Below, one piece after another: positions 1-12,000 of a stretch of DNA of 64,000 bases. The stretch comes from Leucocoprinus leucothites (Eukaryota > Basidiomycota > Agaricomycetes > Agaricales > Agaricaceae). The stretch lies in assembly GCA_013368445.1 (NCBI GenBank), contig JAACJO010000006.1:248001-312000 (forward strand), read 5' to 3'. The translations under genes and the position numbers were made by a program. The notes under the pieces were generated by a model that made no database searches, had not been told where the DNA came from, and saw nothing but the letters and a program-made list of their open reading frames with translations. Positions within the stretch are counted from its first letter, which is position 1. Every line of letters begins with the position of its first letter.

Positions 1-1565
1 GCATACTTTATGCTTGGGACAGTCTCGAGCAAAGTGTCTGGTTTGCTTGCATTTGAAACACATTCCTTTTCTGAGACTTTCTTTTTGACATGTAGAAAGG
101 ATCATATTGAACACTTGTAGGATTGACTGCTTAATGTTTTCTTGATGATCTTCATCATCATCTTCGCTCTCGTCAGATGATGAATCATCGTTTTGTTGGT
201 AGCCTTGAGAAATCGTGAAGTTCTGAAGTAATGCTTCCATAGCATCGATGTCCATTGCATTCAGGTCTCTATTAGGTTGGAGCAGGATGTAGCCTTGACT
301 CTGGTAATGATTATGCCTTTTTGGTTTTGCCATCTTTCTTCGGGAGTATATCTGGGGGTGTCTTCGATAATAGTCTGCCTCCATTCTTTCAGTTTCTTCT
401 GCTGCACGTGCTGCCATGAACCATTCCTCCAAGTTGTTTCCTGGATGTTTCGAAATAGCTCGGATTGCAATGCTTGGGTCAAGACTTTCTTGGAATTGAT
501 GAATGAGTTGTTGGGTTTCTCTAACTCTGGCTCGGTTAGCCAGGATTCTGAACTCCATGATATAGGTTTTGATGGGTCTTTGCAATTGTTTGAGTGCGAG
601 CCATTTTCTGAGGAAACTTTTGCTTTCGTTGAAGGGTCGGAACGATTGATCCAAGGCTTGCCAAAATGCTTCAGCAGAACTGAAGGTAGGTACTCTGTTT
701 TGCATGTGATGGGTAAGGAAATCTCTTTGCCAGAAACTCACTCCTTCTCCCATGTTGTAGAGTGCACAGATGATGATGTCATGATCGGATGGGAGTTGAT
801 CACAGTTTGCCAAGAAGTAGAGCGAAAGTTGCTCTTTCCATCTTTGGTAATCTTGAGTGGTGCTGTTGAACTCTCTGGGTAGGTCATATTTGATTCCTCT
901 GTAATTGTTTTGTGGGTTTGGTTGTTGTGGTTGTCCAAAGAATCCTCCTCCACCTCCACCTCCTCCTCCACCTCCTCCTCCGTCTGGACTTCCAGGCAGT
1001 CCTTTCCCTTTGAAACCTTGTTGTATTGGTTGGTAGACGTTGTATTCTGGGTTGTTTGCCCTATATCCAAATGTGTTTGCTGCCAAGGTTTCGGATCCTC
1101 TGTAGGCTTCGTTGGATTCCATTGGTGATCCTCCTCTTTGTGATCTGTAAGAGGTTTCGGATTCTGATTGTGAATGGGTGGTAACAGTGGAAGATCCTTG
1201 TGAAGGCATTTCTTGGGTTTCAATTGGTTTGATTCAGAGTGTAGGGGGTTCTGTCTGATGGAGATTGTTGAGTCTAGCAAGGGTTTCATTGAGATTGGTT
1301 TTGTTTTCTTCTTCATAGTGTCTGCTTCATTGTCTTTGGATGGCTGGGAGTAAAGATGGTTTTGTTGGGGGGTAGGAAGTTTGGGGGATTGTTGTGTGAA
1401 GAGGGTGTTTTGGGGTTCTCGGGATTTAGTTGAGGGGTTTTCGCTTGTTGGTTGTTCAGGTTCACTTTCGGGGTGAAAGTGACTTTGGAATTGTTTGGAG
1501 AGGCGTGCTGCAAGGTGTGGGGGGTCTGCTCTGCTACGATTGTTGGAAGATGAGCTGTCGGACAT
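1..1565 (-). pseudogene. gag: Partial gag of gypsy element A (duplicate)
   Basis: This is the 5' part of the gag copy described at 12761-14377. It carries the same poly-glycine run (about 945-985) and Retrotrans_gag-like region. The zinc-knuckle end is cut by the window edge, so about 16 C-terminal residues are missing. A one-base loss in the G-run near 1370 shifts the N-terminal frame relative to the rest. The first 65 residues after the Met at 1565 therefore run into a non-gag frame. Confidence 0.85.
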
Positions 1566-2110
1566 TCACAAATGATGATTGATGGGTGTCATTTGAGTAT
1601 TAATTCAATTATATGTTGTTGTGTGTCAGGGGTAATATTAGTTCTAAAAATAGAATCAATAGAGTTGGATGAATTTGGATTTTCGTCAGATTCATAATCT
1701 GAATAGTTTTCTGTTTGATCATTGATCTTGTTGATCCACGATGGTGATTCGGGTTCTTCGGATGACGTTAGTCTGCTAGTCGGATGCTCATGGTCAGACT
1801 CTTCTGATTGGCTGCCTTTGTAGTTTGTATGCAAGGAATCAGGTCGGTTCTTTTGCATGCGCCAGGGGTGATGTATAACTCTCAGGCATGATTCCTAATC
1901 AGAGGCTTGCCAGTTATAGATCGGTTCAGTGTTCTTCTCAGGTGTAGTGCGAAGCAATACTAGCCCAAGGATTTCTTCGAGTGTAGCGCAAAGCAATACT
2001 AGCTGGTAAGAGATGTTGGATGGCACAGCAACTAGACAATGAGAACCAAATGCAACGGGTTTGTTGTGGGGATACTACTGGAATCGGCACAGTAGGAAGT
2101 TTAATCTTAT

Positions 2111-2355
2111 TGTTAAGATTTACTGTCAGAGTGCCTAGTAACGTCATGTGTCACAACACGTGATTGGGTTATGTAAGACAGTGGCTAACTGGTCTTTAAC
2201 CTACTTTAATTAATAAGCTTGAGTATTCTCGAAAGCTCAGTAACTTCCCAACATACTCTTCCCAATCTAGAACCACGGCTTCGGACCGTGTGGCTGTGTC
2301 GGTATCTAAGATGATTAAGTCACAGTGGGTGTCAATCAAATCGACATTTATAACA
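2111..2355 (-). repeat. Shortened LTR of element A (duplicate copy)
   Basis: It starts TGTTAAG, ends TTATAACA, and is followed by TAATG, the target-site sequence that also precedes the other end of element A at 6848-6852. It is identical to 14923-15167. Compared with the 697-bp LTR at 6853-7549 it lacks 452 internal bases. Confidence 0.9.
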
Positions 2356-2690
2356 TAATGTCAGATACTCTTTTAGGTTGGCATGGATTAATTCCATTGG
2401 TCGACTTGCTCTGGTGGGATTTTCAGAGTAATGGGAGCAAGGAGTTTTCCCTGCAATGCAACCCTTACAAATTGGTGTTGCTAATGTAGGTCCTTTGACA
2501 TTGTCTATTATGATAGTATTTTTGTGAACTTTTCATAAGACATGATCTGAAGCATGACCCATCCTCTGATGGAGTACTTCCCATGATATATTTTTAGCAA
2601 GTCCAACATTTAATGCTGCATGTTGGCTATGTATGATTTTCATATGTAACCAATGCAAGTTTGGTTGTCCTTGTTTTGATGCAAATCCTT
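2356..2690 (-). pseudogene. Copia GAG-pre-integrase fragment (duplicate)
   Basis: This duplicates 15168-15502. On the minus strand it encodes a GAG-pre-integrase-type zinc-binding region, with a Q-R-M-G-H-A block followed by C-K-G-C-I-A-G-K, then the start of the integrase core. It is bounded by the TAATG target of element A and the TCCTT target of element B. Confidence 0.8.
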
Positions 2691-3346
2691 TGTTATAGTG
2701 ACGCCGGCCCGGTCCTAAGCTGGTGCGATAAGTATCGAGTTGATCTTATCAAAGGGGACTCCTTCTTGGTAAGCGACAAAGTCGTTTACTAAGTCAGAGT
2801 TATAATACGGCGATTATAGAGTTTAAGACTTTAGTAATTGAGATCTTAGAGCTTAAGTTCAATTCAACTTTGTATAGATAAAGGCTCGTATTGAGTCTCC
2901 ACCTAACCAAGTAGAAACAATGTTTCTCCTTGGTAGATGTCGACAACTTATATACAATACAAGTCAGTATCTATTATTAACTAGAGCTAAGGGCTTCTAA
3001 TGAAAGAAGAGAAGCGTACAGCTTCCTTAACGCTAATTAAACTATATAAGACGCGATCTGTCAAAGAAGCTTTAGAAGTTCTTCTAAAGAAGTTCTTCTT
3101 TGATCATTTGATCAATCACAAGGTAAGTCCAAATATAGCGCAGCTATATTTAACAATCACATGACATCAAAATAACAACAAAACCAAACAAGTCATAACG
3201 AGTCATAACCAGACAAAGTAGACGAGTCAAGACAAACGAGAAAATACAAGAACAAATAAGAAGAAACATAATTGCGATATTACTTAAGTAAAGCTAATAT
3301 CGACTTCGTATTATAGATGGAACAAATGCTAGATATAATCAATATA
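2691..3346 (-). repeat. Family B LTR, cut by Tc1 (duplicate copy)
   Basis: It begins TGTTATAG after TCCTT and is identical to 15503-16158. The last seven LTR bases (CATAACA) that lie beyond the Tc1 in the right copy are absent here. Copia sequence follows the Tc1 instead, so this LTR end has been swapped. Confidence 0.9.
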
Positions 3347-4938
3347 CAGTGGCTCAAAAAACTGTCCCAATGTTTTCGCATTTTGGACATATTTGCTAAT
3401 ACCAGGGCAGATATATGGCCTAGCATCCTGAAAATATTCACACAGGTACCTTGACATATTGGGAGCATATATTCCCATGATCACATGACCTTGTCCATCA
3501 ATGAATTATTAATGAATTATCGAAAATATCTACTCATTGGGACAGTTTTTTGACCCTCTGTTATCTACCTACTCAATACTTTGTATGACCTCCTCTTGCC
3601 CTGACAACTGCCTCAATCCTTCTGGGCATGGTTTCTATCAGCCTTTGGCACCTTTCTGCTGGAATCTTATTCCACTCCTCTACTAGCCTCTCCCACAATT
3701 CAAATACTCCCTTAGGTGGTCTTTCATATGCCTTCAGCTGGTCCTTCAGGTAGGTCCAGAGGTGTTCAATGGGATTTAGGTCAGGGAATTGTGCAGGGCA
3801 TGATAGAACTTGAATGTTGTTGTCCACAAACCATTGTTGTCCCAGTTTTGAGATGTGTTTTGGGTCATTATCCTGCTGGAATATCCTCTCCTCCTCCTCC
3901 ATCTCCAACTTTTCAAAGCTTTCCACCACCCCATTGTCCAAAATCTCGCAGTATTTCACTGCATCCATATTCCCTTGAACCTCAATCAGCTTTCCTACCC
4001 CATTCCACCCCATACACCCCCACACCATCATGTTACCACCTCCTCCATGTTTGACAGTAGGGAGAGTGGTCCTATCTGACAGTGGTTCCCCCTCTCCTTC
4101 CAGGTATACACCTTTCCATCTGACCCAATCCTGTTGATCTTTGTTTCATCTGTCCACAACACCCTCTTCCAGTCCTCCACTGTCCAATTCCTATGTTCAT
4201 GTGCAGAGTCAAGGCATTCCTCACAATGTTGCTTTTTGAGTAGAGGTCATTTGATCTTGGTTACAGAGCAAAATCCATTATCCTGAAGGGTATTTCTGAC
4301 AGTTTGGGGTGTGACAGGGTCAGACAGAGTAGAGTTAATGAAATTTGTAGCCTGGACAGCATTATCTAGCTTTCCAGAGGTTATTTGGTGAATTATTGCT
4401 TTTTTATCATGAGGAGAAAGCTTGGAAGGACGTCCTCCCTTGTTGTTTTCCTTGTCCCCATCAACTTCTTTATTGATCCTCCCAACAGTAGACTTGCCTA
4501 GACCAGTTTTATGTTCAATATGGCACAAGGAATAGCCATCTTTGAGAAGAGAAGTGACTTGGGAGTATTAGGTAGAGGAGATAGCTTTCATGATGTAGTG
4601 GCAGGAAGAAAGACAGTTGTAGCCATCTCAACATGTCAACCAAGGTCACATGATCTTGTTTACTACTCCCACACCTGCCCTGATGCTCCCCTGGCATGTT
4701 ACAAGATAGATACTGGGAGGCTGACAGGGGGTCAAAAAACTGTCCCAATGAGTAGATATTTTTAATAATTCATTACTAATTCATTGATGGACAAGGTCAT
4801 GTGATCATGGGAATATATGCTCCCAATATGTCAAGGTACCTGTGTGAATATTTTCAGGATGCTAGGCCATATATCTGCCCTGGTATTAGCAAATATGTCC
4901 AAAATGCGAAAACATTGGGACAGTTTTTTGAGCCACTG
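3347..4938 (-). mobile_element. Tc1/mariner-type DNA transposon, copy 1
   Basis: This is a 1592-bp element flanked by TA on each side (3345-3346 and 4939-4940). Its terminal inverted repeats are about 215 bp (3347-3561 and 4724-4938). Each terminal repeat starts and ends with the same 19-bp motif in inverted orientation (3354-3372/3535-3553 and 4732-4750/4913-4931). The left flank is family B LTR and the right flank is copia, so the flanks do not come from one insertion site. It carries a broken transposase. Confidence 0.95.
3573..4591 (-). pseudogene. Tc1-type DD34E transposase, frameshifted
   Basis: This is the same gene as 16385-17404, with an extra defect: one C is missing near 4095, which splits the catalytic domain between residues before and after the M-M-V-W-G-C block. 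The TAA and TGA stops seen in the other copy are also present, the TGA at 4247-4249. This copy cannot make a full transposase. Confidence 0.9.
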
Positions 4939-4940
4939 TA

Positions 4941-5953
4941 CATTGTCCTCAACTTTGCAAGTGCATAGATAATTGATAAATTGTACCCCTTCTTCTTTGC
5001 AAAGTTTATTAAGATGAGCTGTCAGTGCTGATTCAGCATTATTGTTTTTGCTGATATTCATCAGACTTCCATCTCCTCCTTGATTAATATCAGGAGTACT
5101 TTGCAAAGTATTTTGATCCATTGTCCTATTTTGTATTGCTCTATCAAAGTCATGACTTCTATTTATAAGAGCTCGGATGGATGTTCTCTTTCTCCATATA
5201 TGTTACCTTCATGAAAAGGAGGTTTCCTATTTCATTGAGGTCTTTCTGGTAGAACTCTGATCAGAGAAGGCTGATCTCATAGTTGATCTAAATTTTCAAG
5301 AAGAGGGTCACCCCTTCTGAATGTGCGTCTAACCACTGTTAATGGATCTTCCAGAGGTGGTACATATGATGGGTAATTTTTAAGGTTCACCCTTTCATAT
5401 ATGTTTTCTTTTCACTGTTTATGTTGGTGATCAGATAAACTTTTGTCTAATTGACTCTGGTTGTGCTTTCTCAAAGGAGATTCTTGAACTATTTCTCTGT
5501 GAGATTGTTGCATCAAATGTTCTAAGAGTCTTTGTTCAGAGGAATGAGGTAGTCTGTCTGAGTCACCAGTCTCAGGAGTGTACTCCTGAGGGGGATCTTT
5601 GTACCTCGAAAAGTCATATGGAGAAGGCAATTGAGAATAACTAAAGGATCTAGATTGTGATCTATTTCCAGGAGATCTTGGATCATCTGTGGGATGCAAG
5701 CTTATGCTTCTTAGACATTCATTTAAGTCTCACATTTCATCCTCATCCACATATGACAAATGATCATCATAGTTGGATTGATCATTGAGTGGTGTTTGTT
5801 CAGGTATTTCGACCTCAGATTCACTCTCCTCCTTGATTTGTATGGATCAATGGGGATATGGGGTTCGCTTTCTAGGCATGAGAGGCTTTATCTCAGGCTT
5901 AGTGCTAGAACCCTGAATGAATTCAGGCTTGCTAATGAGACTTCTGTCGGGTC
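4941..5953 (-). pseudogene. Copia linker between integrase and reverse transcriptase
   Basis: Minus-strand low-complexity coding remnants continue from the copia integrase, with several stops. Serine/proline-rich residues such as a P-S-P-Y-D-F block (about 5630) fit the variable linker of copia polyproteins. The block before 4941 reads like the start of the reverse-transcriptase region, but the sequence then stops at the Tc1. No reverse transcriptase or RNase H of this copia element is present in the window. Confidence 0.6.
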
Positions 5954-6852
5954 TCAGAGCAATATACTAGAACCACATTGAGGTCTCTTCCCCTTCTTAT
6001 CAGAGTCAGAAGACTTTGGAGATTTAGGGCTTAGATTGTCAGAGGAAGACAAACTATTCCTATGGGGGTCGAGATAATAATCCAAAGGGTCATAGGAAGA
6101 GCTATTGCCATTCCCTGGGACAGCGGGTAAGGGGCAATGGGCCCATACACCCTCAGAAGATCCTAAGACTGTCATAGGTGTCTCAGATTCTTTACACTTT
6201 GGAAAATGACTTTCTATAAATATAGCTTGGTTTCCCATGAATACTGTATTATTATGTATACACATGAATAGGTAATTCTTTTTATCAAGGGTGCATCCTA
6301 AATGGATCATAATTTCCATTTTGGAACTGAGAGCATTTTTTCTAACTTCATCAGGTAAGAAAACATGTGCTCCGCAACCAAATGCCTTTAAGTGATTAAT
6401 CAAAGGCTTTCTGCCAGAGATCATCTCAGATGGTGTCCTCTAATTCAAACATGATAATGGTGTTTGATTGTAAACATGTGTTGCATAGTGAAGTGCGAAA
6501 TTCCACCAGCCATCAGGAATACATGTGTGTTTGCACATCACCTGCATTTTCTCATGAAGAGTCCAGTGCATGTGTTCCACATGACCATTCTGTTCATGAA
6601 CATGTGGTGCACTCATTTCATGAGTTGTTCCATTCATGGCTAACCAATGCTTTAGGTGGGCTGAAGTGAATTCTCTGCCTATATCGGTTTGAAGAGTTTT
6701 CGTATTATGGCCTATTTGCATCTTGTTCATGTTGATGAAAGCAATAAGCAAATCAGCTGTTTCTAATTTCTTCTTTAATAAACCAATCCAAGCATGGGAA
6801 GAGTAATTGTTGACCATCATCAGAACATATTTATGTTTGTAGTACAATAATG
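5954..6852 (-). pseudogene. Copia integrase core and C-terminal part
   Basis: Two minus-strand frames separated by a stop make up an rve-type integrase. It has Y-V-L-M-M-V-N-N-Y-S at the core start, then T-D-I-G-R-E-F, then H-E-Q-N-G-H-V-E, where a catalytic Asp and Glu would lie. It is followed by H-L-K-A-F-G-C-G-A-H, typical of the copia integrase tail. The role would be joining retrotransposon cDNA to the host chromosome. Element A is inserted right at the N-terminal edge of this domain, and the protein continues at 15168-15502. Stops and lost residues make it non-functional. Confidence 0.85.
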
Positions 6853-7549
6853 TGTTAAGATTTACAGTCAGAGGGCCTAGTAACGTCACGTGTCACAACA
6901 TGTGATTGGGTTATGTAAGACAGTGGCTAACTGGTCTTTAACCTACTTCAATTAATAAGCTTGAGTATTCTCGAAAGCTCAGTAAGAGAAGGCCAAGAAG
7001 ACTTGAGATAAGTCTAAGGTAGCACGAGGTTCGAGACAACAACAATGATACAAGTGAATTCAAGGCAGGGCAAGTAAACACAAGTAGTCCGGGAAACAAA
7101 GGAAAGATTAAACTTGCATTTAATCTTCCAAATACAAAGTCCTTAAATACTAACTAACTGAAATGATATCAAGCTATGAAACTACAACTACAAGTCCGGA
7201 ATCACTATCACAATTCTGATAAATACATATCTGTCTGCTGATGTAACAGCTATCATAGTTAGATATCAAATAGTTCCAATCCAAATGCGATGTCCATAAA
7301 ACCATCATTGTCTGTTTATCAATCTTATTAGTCCATAACAATCAAACTGCAAAACCATTTCTCCTGATCCTCCTAATGACGTCTGTCCAGTTGTACTCGT
7401 CCCAATTGACATTGAATTGTTCTTCTTCCACATCAAACTTCCCAACATACTCTTCCCAATCTAGAACCACAGCTTCGGACCATGTGGCTGTGTTGGCATC
7501 TAAGATGATTAAGTCACAGTGGGCGTCAATCAAATTGATGTTTATAACA
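6853..7549 (-). repeat. 3' LTR of element A (full 697 bp)
   Basis: It starts TGTTAAG and ends TTATAACA on the plus strand. Read on the minus strand it holds a TATTTAA box (7143-7149). About 27 nt further is a hairpin (7101-7129) whose second half (7104-7115) is complementary to the primer site next to the 5' LTR. That marks the probable RNA start. The first ~208 bp on the sense strand also encode the C-terminal tail of ORF3. Confidence 0.9.
7101..7149 (-). promoter_or_regulatory. LTR promoter and self-priming hairpin of element A
   Basis: On the minus strand a TATTTAA box (7143-7149) is followed by an inverted repeat (stem about 11 bp with one bulge, loop TGCAAG). The element's primer site is complementary over 12 nt to AAGTTTAATCTT at 7104-7115, which would be the very start of the RNA. 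This matches the known Tf1 self-priming layout. RNA start and priming are inferred, not measured. Confidence 0.65.
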
Positions 7550-8995
7550 TTATCCCTTTTGTAGGACTTGATGTCCTCATCAACGTCCTTATCCAAATCA
7601 GGCTCAGTAATCTCCATAGGGCTCTCCTGTGATGTTGGCAATTGTGATGTCATTGTAGGGGTCATCATACTCTTCTCCATAAGCATCCCTATGATCATAA
7701 CCTCCATCTGAGACTCATCAAGGTCTGAGGTGGCATTGGGTACGAGGTCGATGGCGAGGTGTTTGGTAATGCATATGTCTGGTGTCAAGAGTCGGGCAAG
7801 CTGGAGAACACAGCGGTAGAACTTGTGTTCTACTTGCGTCTGTTGAGTTGAGTCCCACATGGAGGAAGACTTCACTTTTCCTTTGTCGTTGGCATCGAAT
7901 GGGTTGGATCAGGTGGGTTTCTTGAGCTGAAGTGGTTTGGGAAGAAGGTAAGGGGAGGTCTCCGGGTCTAAATACTTGGGATGGATGTTTGCAGGTAAGG
8001 ATAGGTTTGAGCCATTGTCGTTCTCGATCAGAGACTCCACTGATGAATGAGGTGAGGGGAAAGAGGTGTAATTGTGGGAACTTTGCGATGGCTTGTTGTT
8101 GTAGGACCTGTGTGAATTCTCGGGTGGTACATGATCGGTGTTTGTTGAGGAAGCAATATCTTCTGAGATGTCCGGAGGTGGAATGTTGGCAGTAGTGGCA
8201 GGTGTAATGTTCGCATTGGTCCATGAAATGACCATAGACCCTACAGATTGTGCAGTATTCTCTCGGTGTAGTACTTTCAGGGGTGGGAATCGAGTCAGGT
8301 TCTGTTTGTGGCAGTTGTAGTCTATAATCATTCATTCCAGCCTGTTCCATTCTCTAAGGGGTGTCAGGTTGAGCCATATCAGGAAGTTCAGTGGGAACTC
8401 CATTGGCTCCATCATCGGGTCCATCTGGGTACTGGAGAGTAGGAAGTTCAGATCCTTGTCGAGTCTCGCTAGGCTCACTTGGATCTGGAGCCTTTGGGAA
8501 AGCATGAAGGGCTTGTTCAGCCGCTGACACAATTTTCCTAATGACAGGCGATTCAACAGTTCAGCGAAGTGAACTAGCATGACACTTGAAGGAATGTGAG
8601 TGGTGGAGCAACATGTGTTTAAGAAATAGGAGAGTAGTCCAGTCCTCCCTGAATAGGTCGAATTGAACAGCATCGAGTGAATCTTTGCGGAGAGTGGCCC
8701 TAGCTTCAGTGAAGGGGGCATTGTAGAGTTGGAAGGTTCAAATGGCTCTAGTGGGGTCAGTGTAGGTTTCTTCTGGTGAGGAATCTTCCGAAATTGAGGA
8801 AGAGGACTGAGTGATGGTCGTGGCTGGAGGGGCAATGACATAGCTTGTTCCTATTCCGGGTGAGGTGTACGTTGGAGGGTGTGGAGATAAACGACTGGAG
8901 TTTGACGTAGTGTCTGATTTGCAAAGGGGTACTAGGGGTGTATTGGATTGGTAGGTGTATGGTTCTGGAGTGGTGTTTGGAATGAGATGTTGCAT
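7342..8995 (-). pseudogene. ORF3 of element A, double zinc-knuckle protein
   Basis: A third coding region starts 13 bp after the pol stop. The N-terminal third is Ser/Thr/Pro-rich. Around 8100-8260 lies a cysteine-rich block of pattern CX2CX4HX4C-X4-CX2CX6HX4C. The C-terminal part is acidic and runs about 208 bp into the 3' LTR, ending at 7342. The frame is broken by TGA at 8738 and 8561, TAG at 8354 and a shift near 7800. I know of no standard chromovirus ORF in this position. The same cysteine pattern occurs in ORF3 of element B, so I infer a conserved protein, perhaps nucleic-acid binding. Its function is unknown. Confidence 0.65.
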
Positions 8996-9007
8996 GATTC
9001 TGGTTTT

Positions 9008-12000
9008 TCAATGAAGTTTGTGATGTTGTTTATAAGTGTCTAGCATCTCCTGTGCATTCTTTAGGGTGTCTGCAGGCTGCCATATCCATTCCAAATTAGG
9101 GTATCCTTTCCAATGAATCAGATATTTGATCTTTCCACGGCGTGTTTTGTGATGGCGAACAACATCTTCAACTTCCCATTCTTCTTCTCCTTCTACCAGA
9201 TCAGGTGGTGGGTTCTTGAAATGATTTCCGTATTCATCGTTCTCAGTTACTGGCCATAGCAGTCCTACGTGGAAGCAGGGATGAACTTTCCATGATTTGG
9301 GTAATTTTAGTTTGTAGTTCACAGGTCCAAGCTTCTTAGTGATTTCAAAAGGTCCTACACGTTTTGCTGATAGTTTCCTTGATGGTGCTCGAATAGGAAG
9401 GTTGCATAAATCCAGCCAGACCTTTTGTCCTACTTCTAGTTTCAGAAGTGGACCTTTGATGTGTTCGGTCATAGTTTGCCTTGCTTTCTCATGTGAATCC
9501 TGTGTGGCTATGTGGATATTCTTTATCCAGTCGATGTGGTCTTCAGTTGCCGGATTATTCATTGGTTCTTGATCAGTTGGGAAAGCTTTGAGGGGGTGGC
9601 TGTACATCAGTTCAAAGGGTGTTTGTGATCGGTTGGAGTGGGTTCTGGAGTTGTGTGCAAATTTGACAAGGGGTAGTTTCTTTGGCCAGTCAAGCATGTT
9701 CTTGGAGCAGTAAGCAGAGAGGTACATTTCGATTTCGTGGTTGAAGTGTTCGGTGGTACTGTCAGATTGTGGATGGTATGCGGTAGATCATGCATGTTCT
9801 ATTCCTAGCTTCTTGAACAGAGCTTGGACAGATTTAGCAACAAATCTAGGGTCTCAATCAGAGATAATTTTATCTGGGGTTCCAAAATGCGAGAAGACGT
9901 TTTTGATTAACAGATCAGAGATGTGATCTGCGGTGGCTTCTTTTCGTGTTGGTACTATAATTATCCCTTTTGTGAGTCTGTGGTCCACTACGGACAAAAT
10001 AGAATTGAATCCATTGACTTCTGGAAGATCAGTGATGAGATCCATAGCTATTTGCATGAATGGTCGAAGAGAGCATGGTCCTTTAATGGGTTGGAGTGGG
10101 GGCTTGAAAGGTCGTTGGTTGATCTTGTGTTGTTGACAGATGGGGCATCCTTTCACATAGTTCTTGACAAAAGCTCTCATTCCAGGCCATGTGACGTATT
10201 CTTCCAATTTGCGTATGGTTTTGGTTGTACCAGGGTGTCCTGCTGCTGGGCCGTTGTGTACTTGTTGGAGTAAGCGTTTCTTGAATGTGTTATTGGTGGG
10301 AAGTGTGAAACATCCTTTTTCGTCGATGTGTGGTGAGCCATCGGGCTTTGTTGGGAGTGATTCTTTGATTTCTGGATCAAGGATATCAACATCCATCATT
10401 GGGAAAGATAATGTATCAAACATATGGGCAGGGATGGCCGCTTGCAGTTTTTCTTCTTCTTCGGTGATGTGGTCAGGTCGGTGTAAGAGTGCATCAGCCA
10501 CAACATTTTTGATGCTGGCAATGTGGCATATCTTGACTTTATGGGCACTGATGAGGGCGGACCATTGAATTGTCTGTTGGGATAACTTTGATGGTTTAGC
10601 CTAATGGATGATATTGTTGTGATCTGTTTATACGACGGTTTCATGTGGTGATCCATCAATGTAGTGTTGCCATTCTTGTAATGCGTGGATGATTGCTAGG
10701 AATTCTTGTTTGGATGTATGGTAGTGTTTTTCGGTAGGGGAAAATCCTTTTGAGTGGAAGAAACATGGGTGCATGATACCATTTGAATCCTTTTGAAGTA
10801 AAACTGCACCTGATGCGTGATTTGAGGTGTCGGTTTGTATTTCAAAGGGTTTGGTTGGATCAGGAGTTATGAGGATGGGTTCCTGCAGAAATTTCTTTTT
10901 AAGGATATTGAACAATGTTTGAGCTTCTGAATTCCATTGAAATGGTTGATTCTTGTGAAGGAGGGCATTGAGAGGGGCTGCGTAGTGGGCATAATTTCGT
11001 ATAAATTTTCGGTAGAAGTTGCAAAAACCAATGAATTTGTGGATATCATGTGGGTTTTTGGGTATTGGCCAATCCACTATTCCTTTGAGTTTTACTGGGT
11101 CCATGCGTACTTTGTCAGGTGAAATTATGAATCCTAGATATGCCAATTTTTCTTTTTCGAAATCACATTTTTCTGCTTTGAGATAGAGATTGTGTTTTCG
11201 AAAGATTTCGAAGACTTGGCAGGTGATTTCTCACAGTTCTCTTTTTGTTTTCGCATGAATCAATACATCGTCCATGTATACGATAACTTTGTTTTGATGA
11301 ATGAGAGGAGTGAGGATAGTGTCATCATGTTTTGGAATATTGCTGGGCTATTGCACATTCCGAAAAACATAACAGTGGGTTCAAATAACCCTTTGTGTGT
11401 ACAGAAAGCTCCTTTCCATTGATCTCCATTGAAAATGCGAATATTGTTATATCCCAATCATACGTTGAGTGCTGTGAAATATTTCCATCCTTGGAGTTGA
11501 TCGAGTATTGACTGGATACTGGGGATTAGGTAGGCATTTTTGATGGTGTGTTCATTGAGGTATCGGTAATCTTGACATGGTCTCAAAGATCCATTTTTCT
11601 TGGACACAAAGAAGAAAGGAGAAGCCATTGGTGACTTCGATGGTCGAATGTATCCCTTTCATAGATTTTCTTCTAGGAATTTGTCGAGCTTGAGGGTTTC
11701 TCCATATGACAGTTTGTATGAAGGAAAAGCTTTGGGTTGGAAAGATGGTTTCATCTCGATTTTGTGGTCATAGGTTCGAGATGGTGGGAATCGTTTGCTT
11801 TTCTTTTCACTGAAGAGATCAAGGAATTCATGAAGATAATTGGGTACAATTTTCATGGGGTTGGTTTCTTTCTTTTCTCTGTGTTGTTGGGTAAATGTCT
11901 GAGAATGTGATGTTTTGGCGTTGAATTCGATGAAATCCCTGTCTGACAGGTTGAGTTCATCCAGTCCAATTGTGTTGGGGAATGCTGAATCTAATAATGT

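Larger units (their letters stand above)
1..4940. repeat. Left copy of a duplicated 4.9-kb segment
   Basis: This stretch matches 12812-17753 almost base for base. It holds the gag end of gypsy element A, its shortened LTR, a piece of copia, the family B LTR and a Tc1 element. I found only two differences, each a one-base loss here in a homopolymer: 6 versus 7 G near 1370 and 5 versus 6 C near 4095. The match starts at the window edge, so the true left limit is unseen. It stops at the TA flanking the Tc1 end, after which copia sequence follows here and gypsy B interior follows in the other copy. Confidence 0.95.

Noticed and set aside
277..882. A 201-codon plus-strand frame, repeated at 13088-13693
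   Set aside because: It is antisense to the gag of element A, which has clear family motifs on the minus strand.
738..1565. A 275-codon minus-strand frame at the gag start
   Set aside because: It joins two frames only because one G is missing in the run near 1370. The right-hand copy keeps the gag frame.
3716..4079. Plus-strand frames opposite the Tc1 transposase
   Set aside because: They are antisense shadows of the DDE domain.
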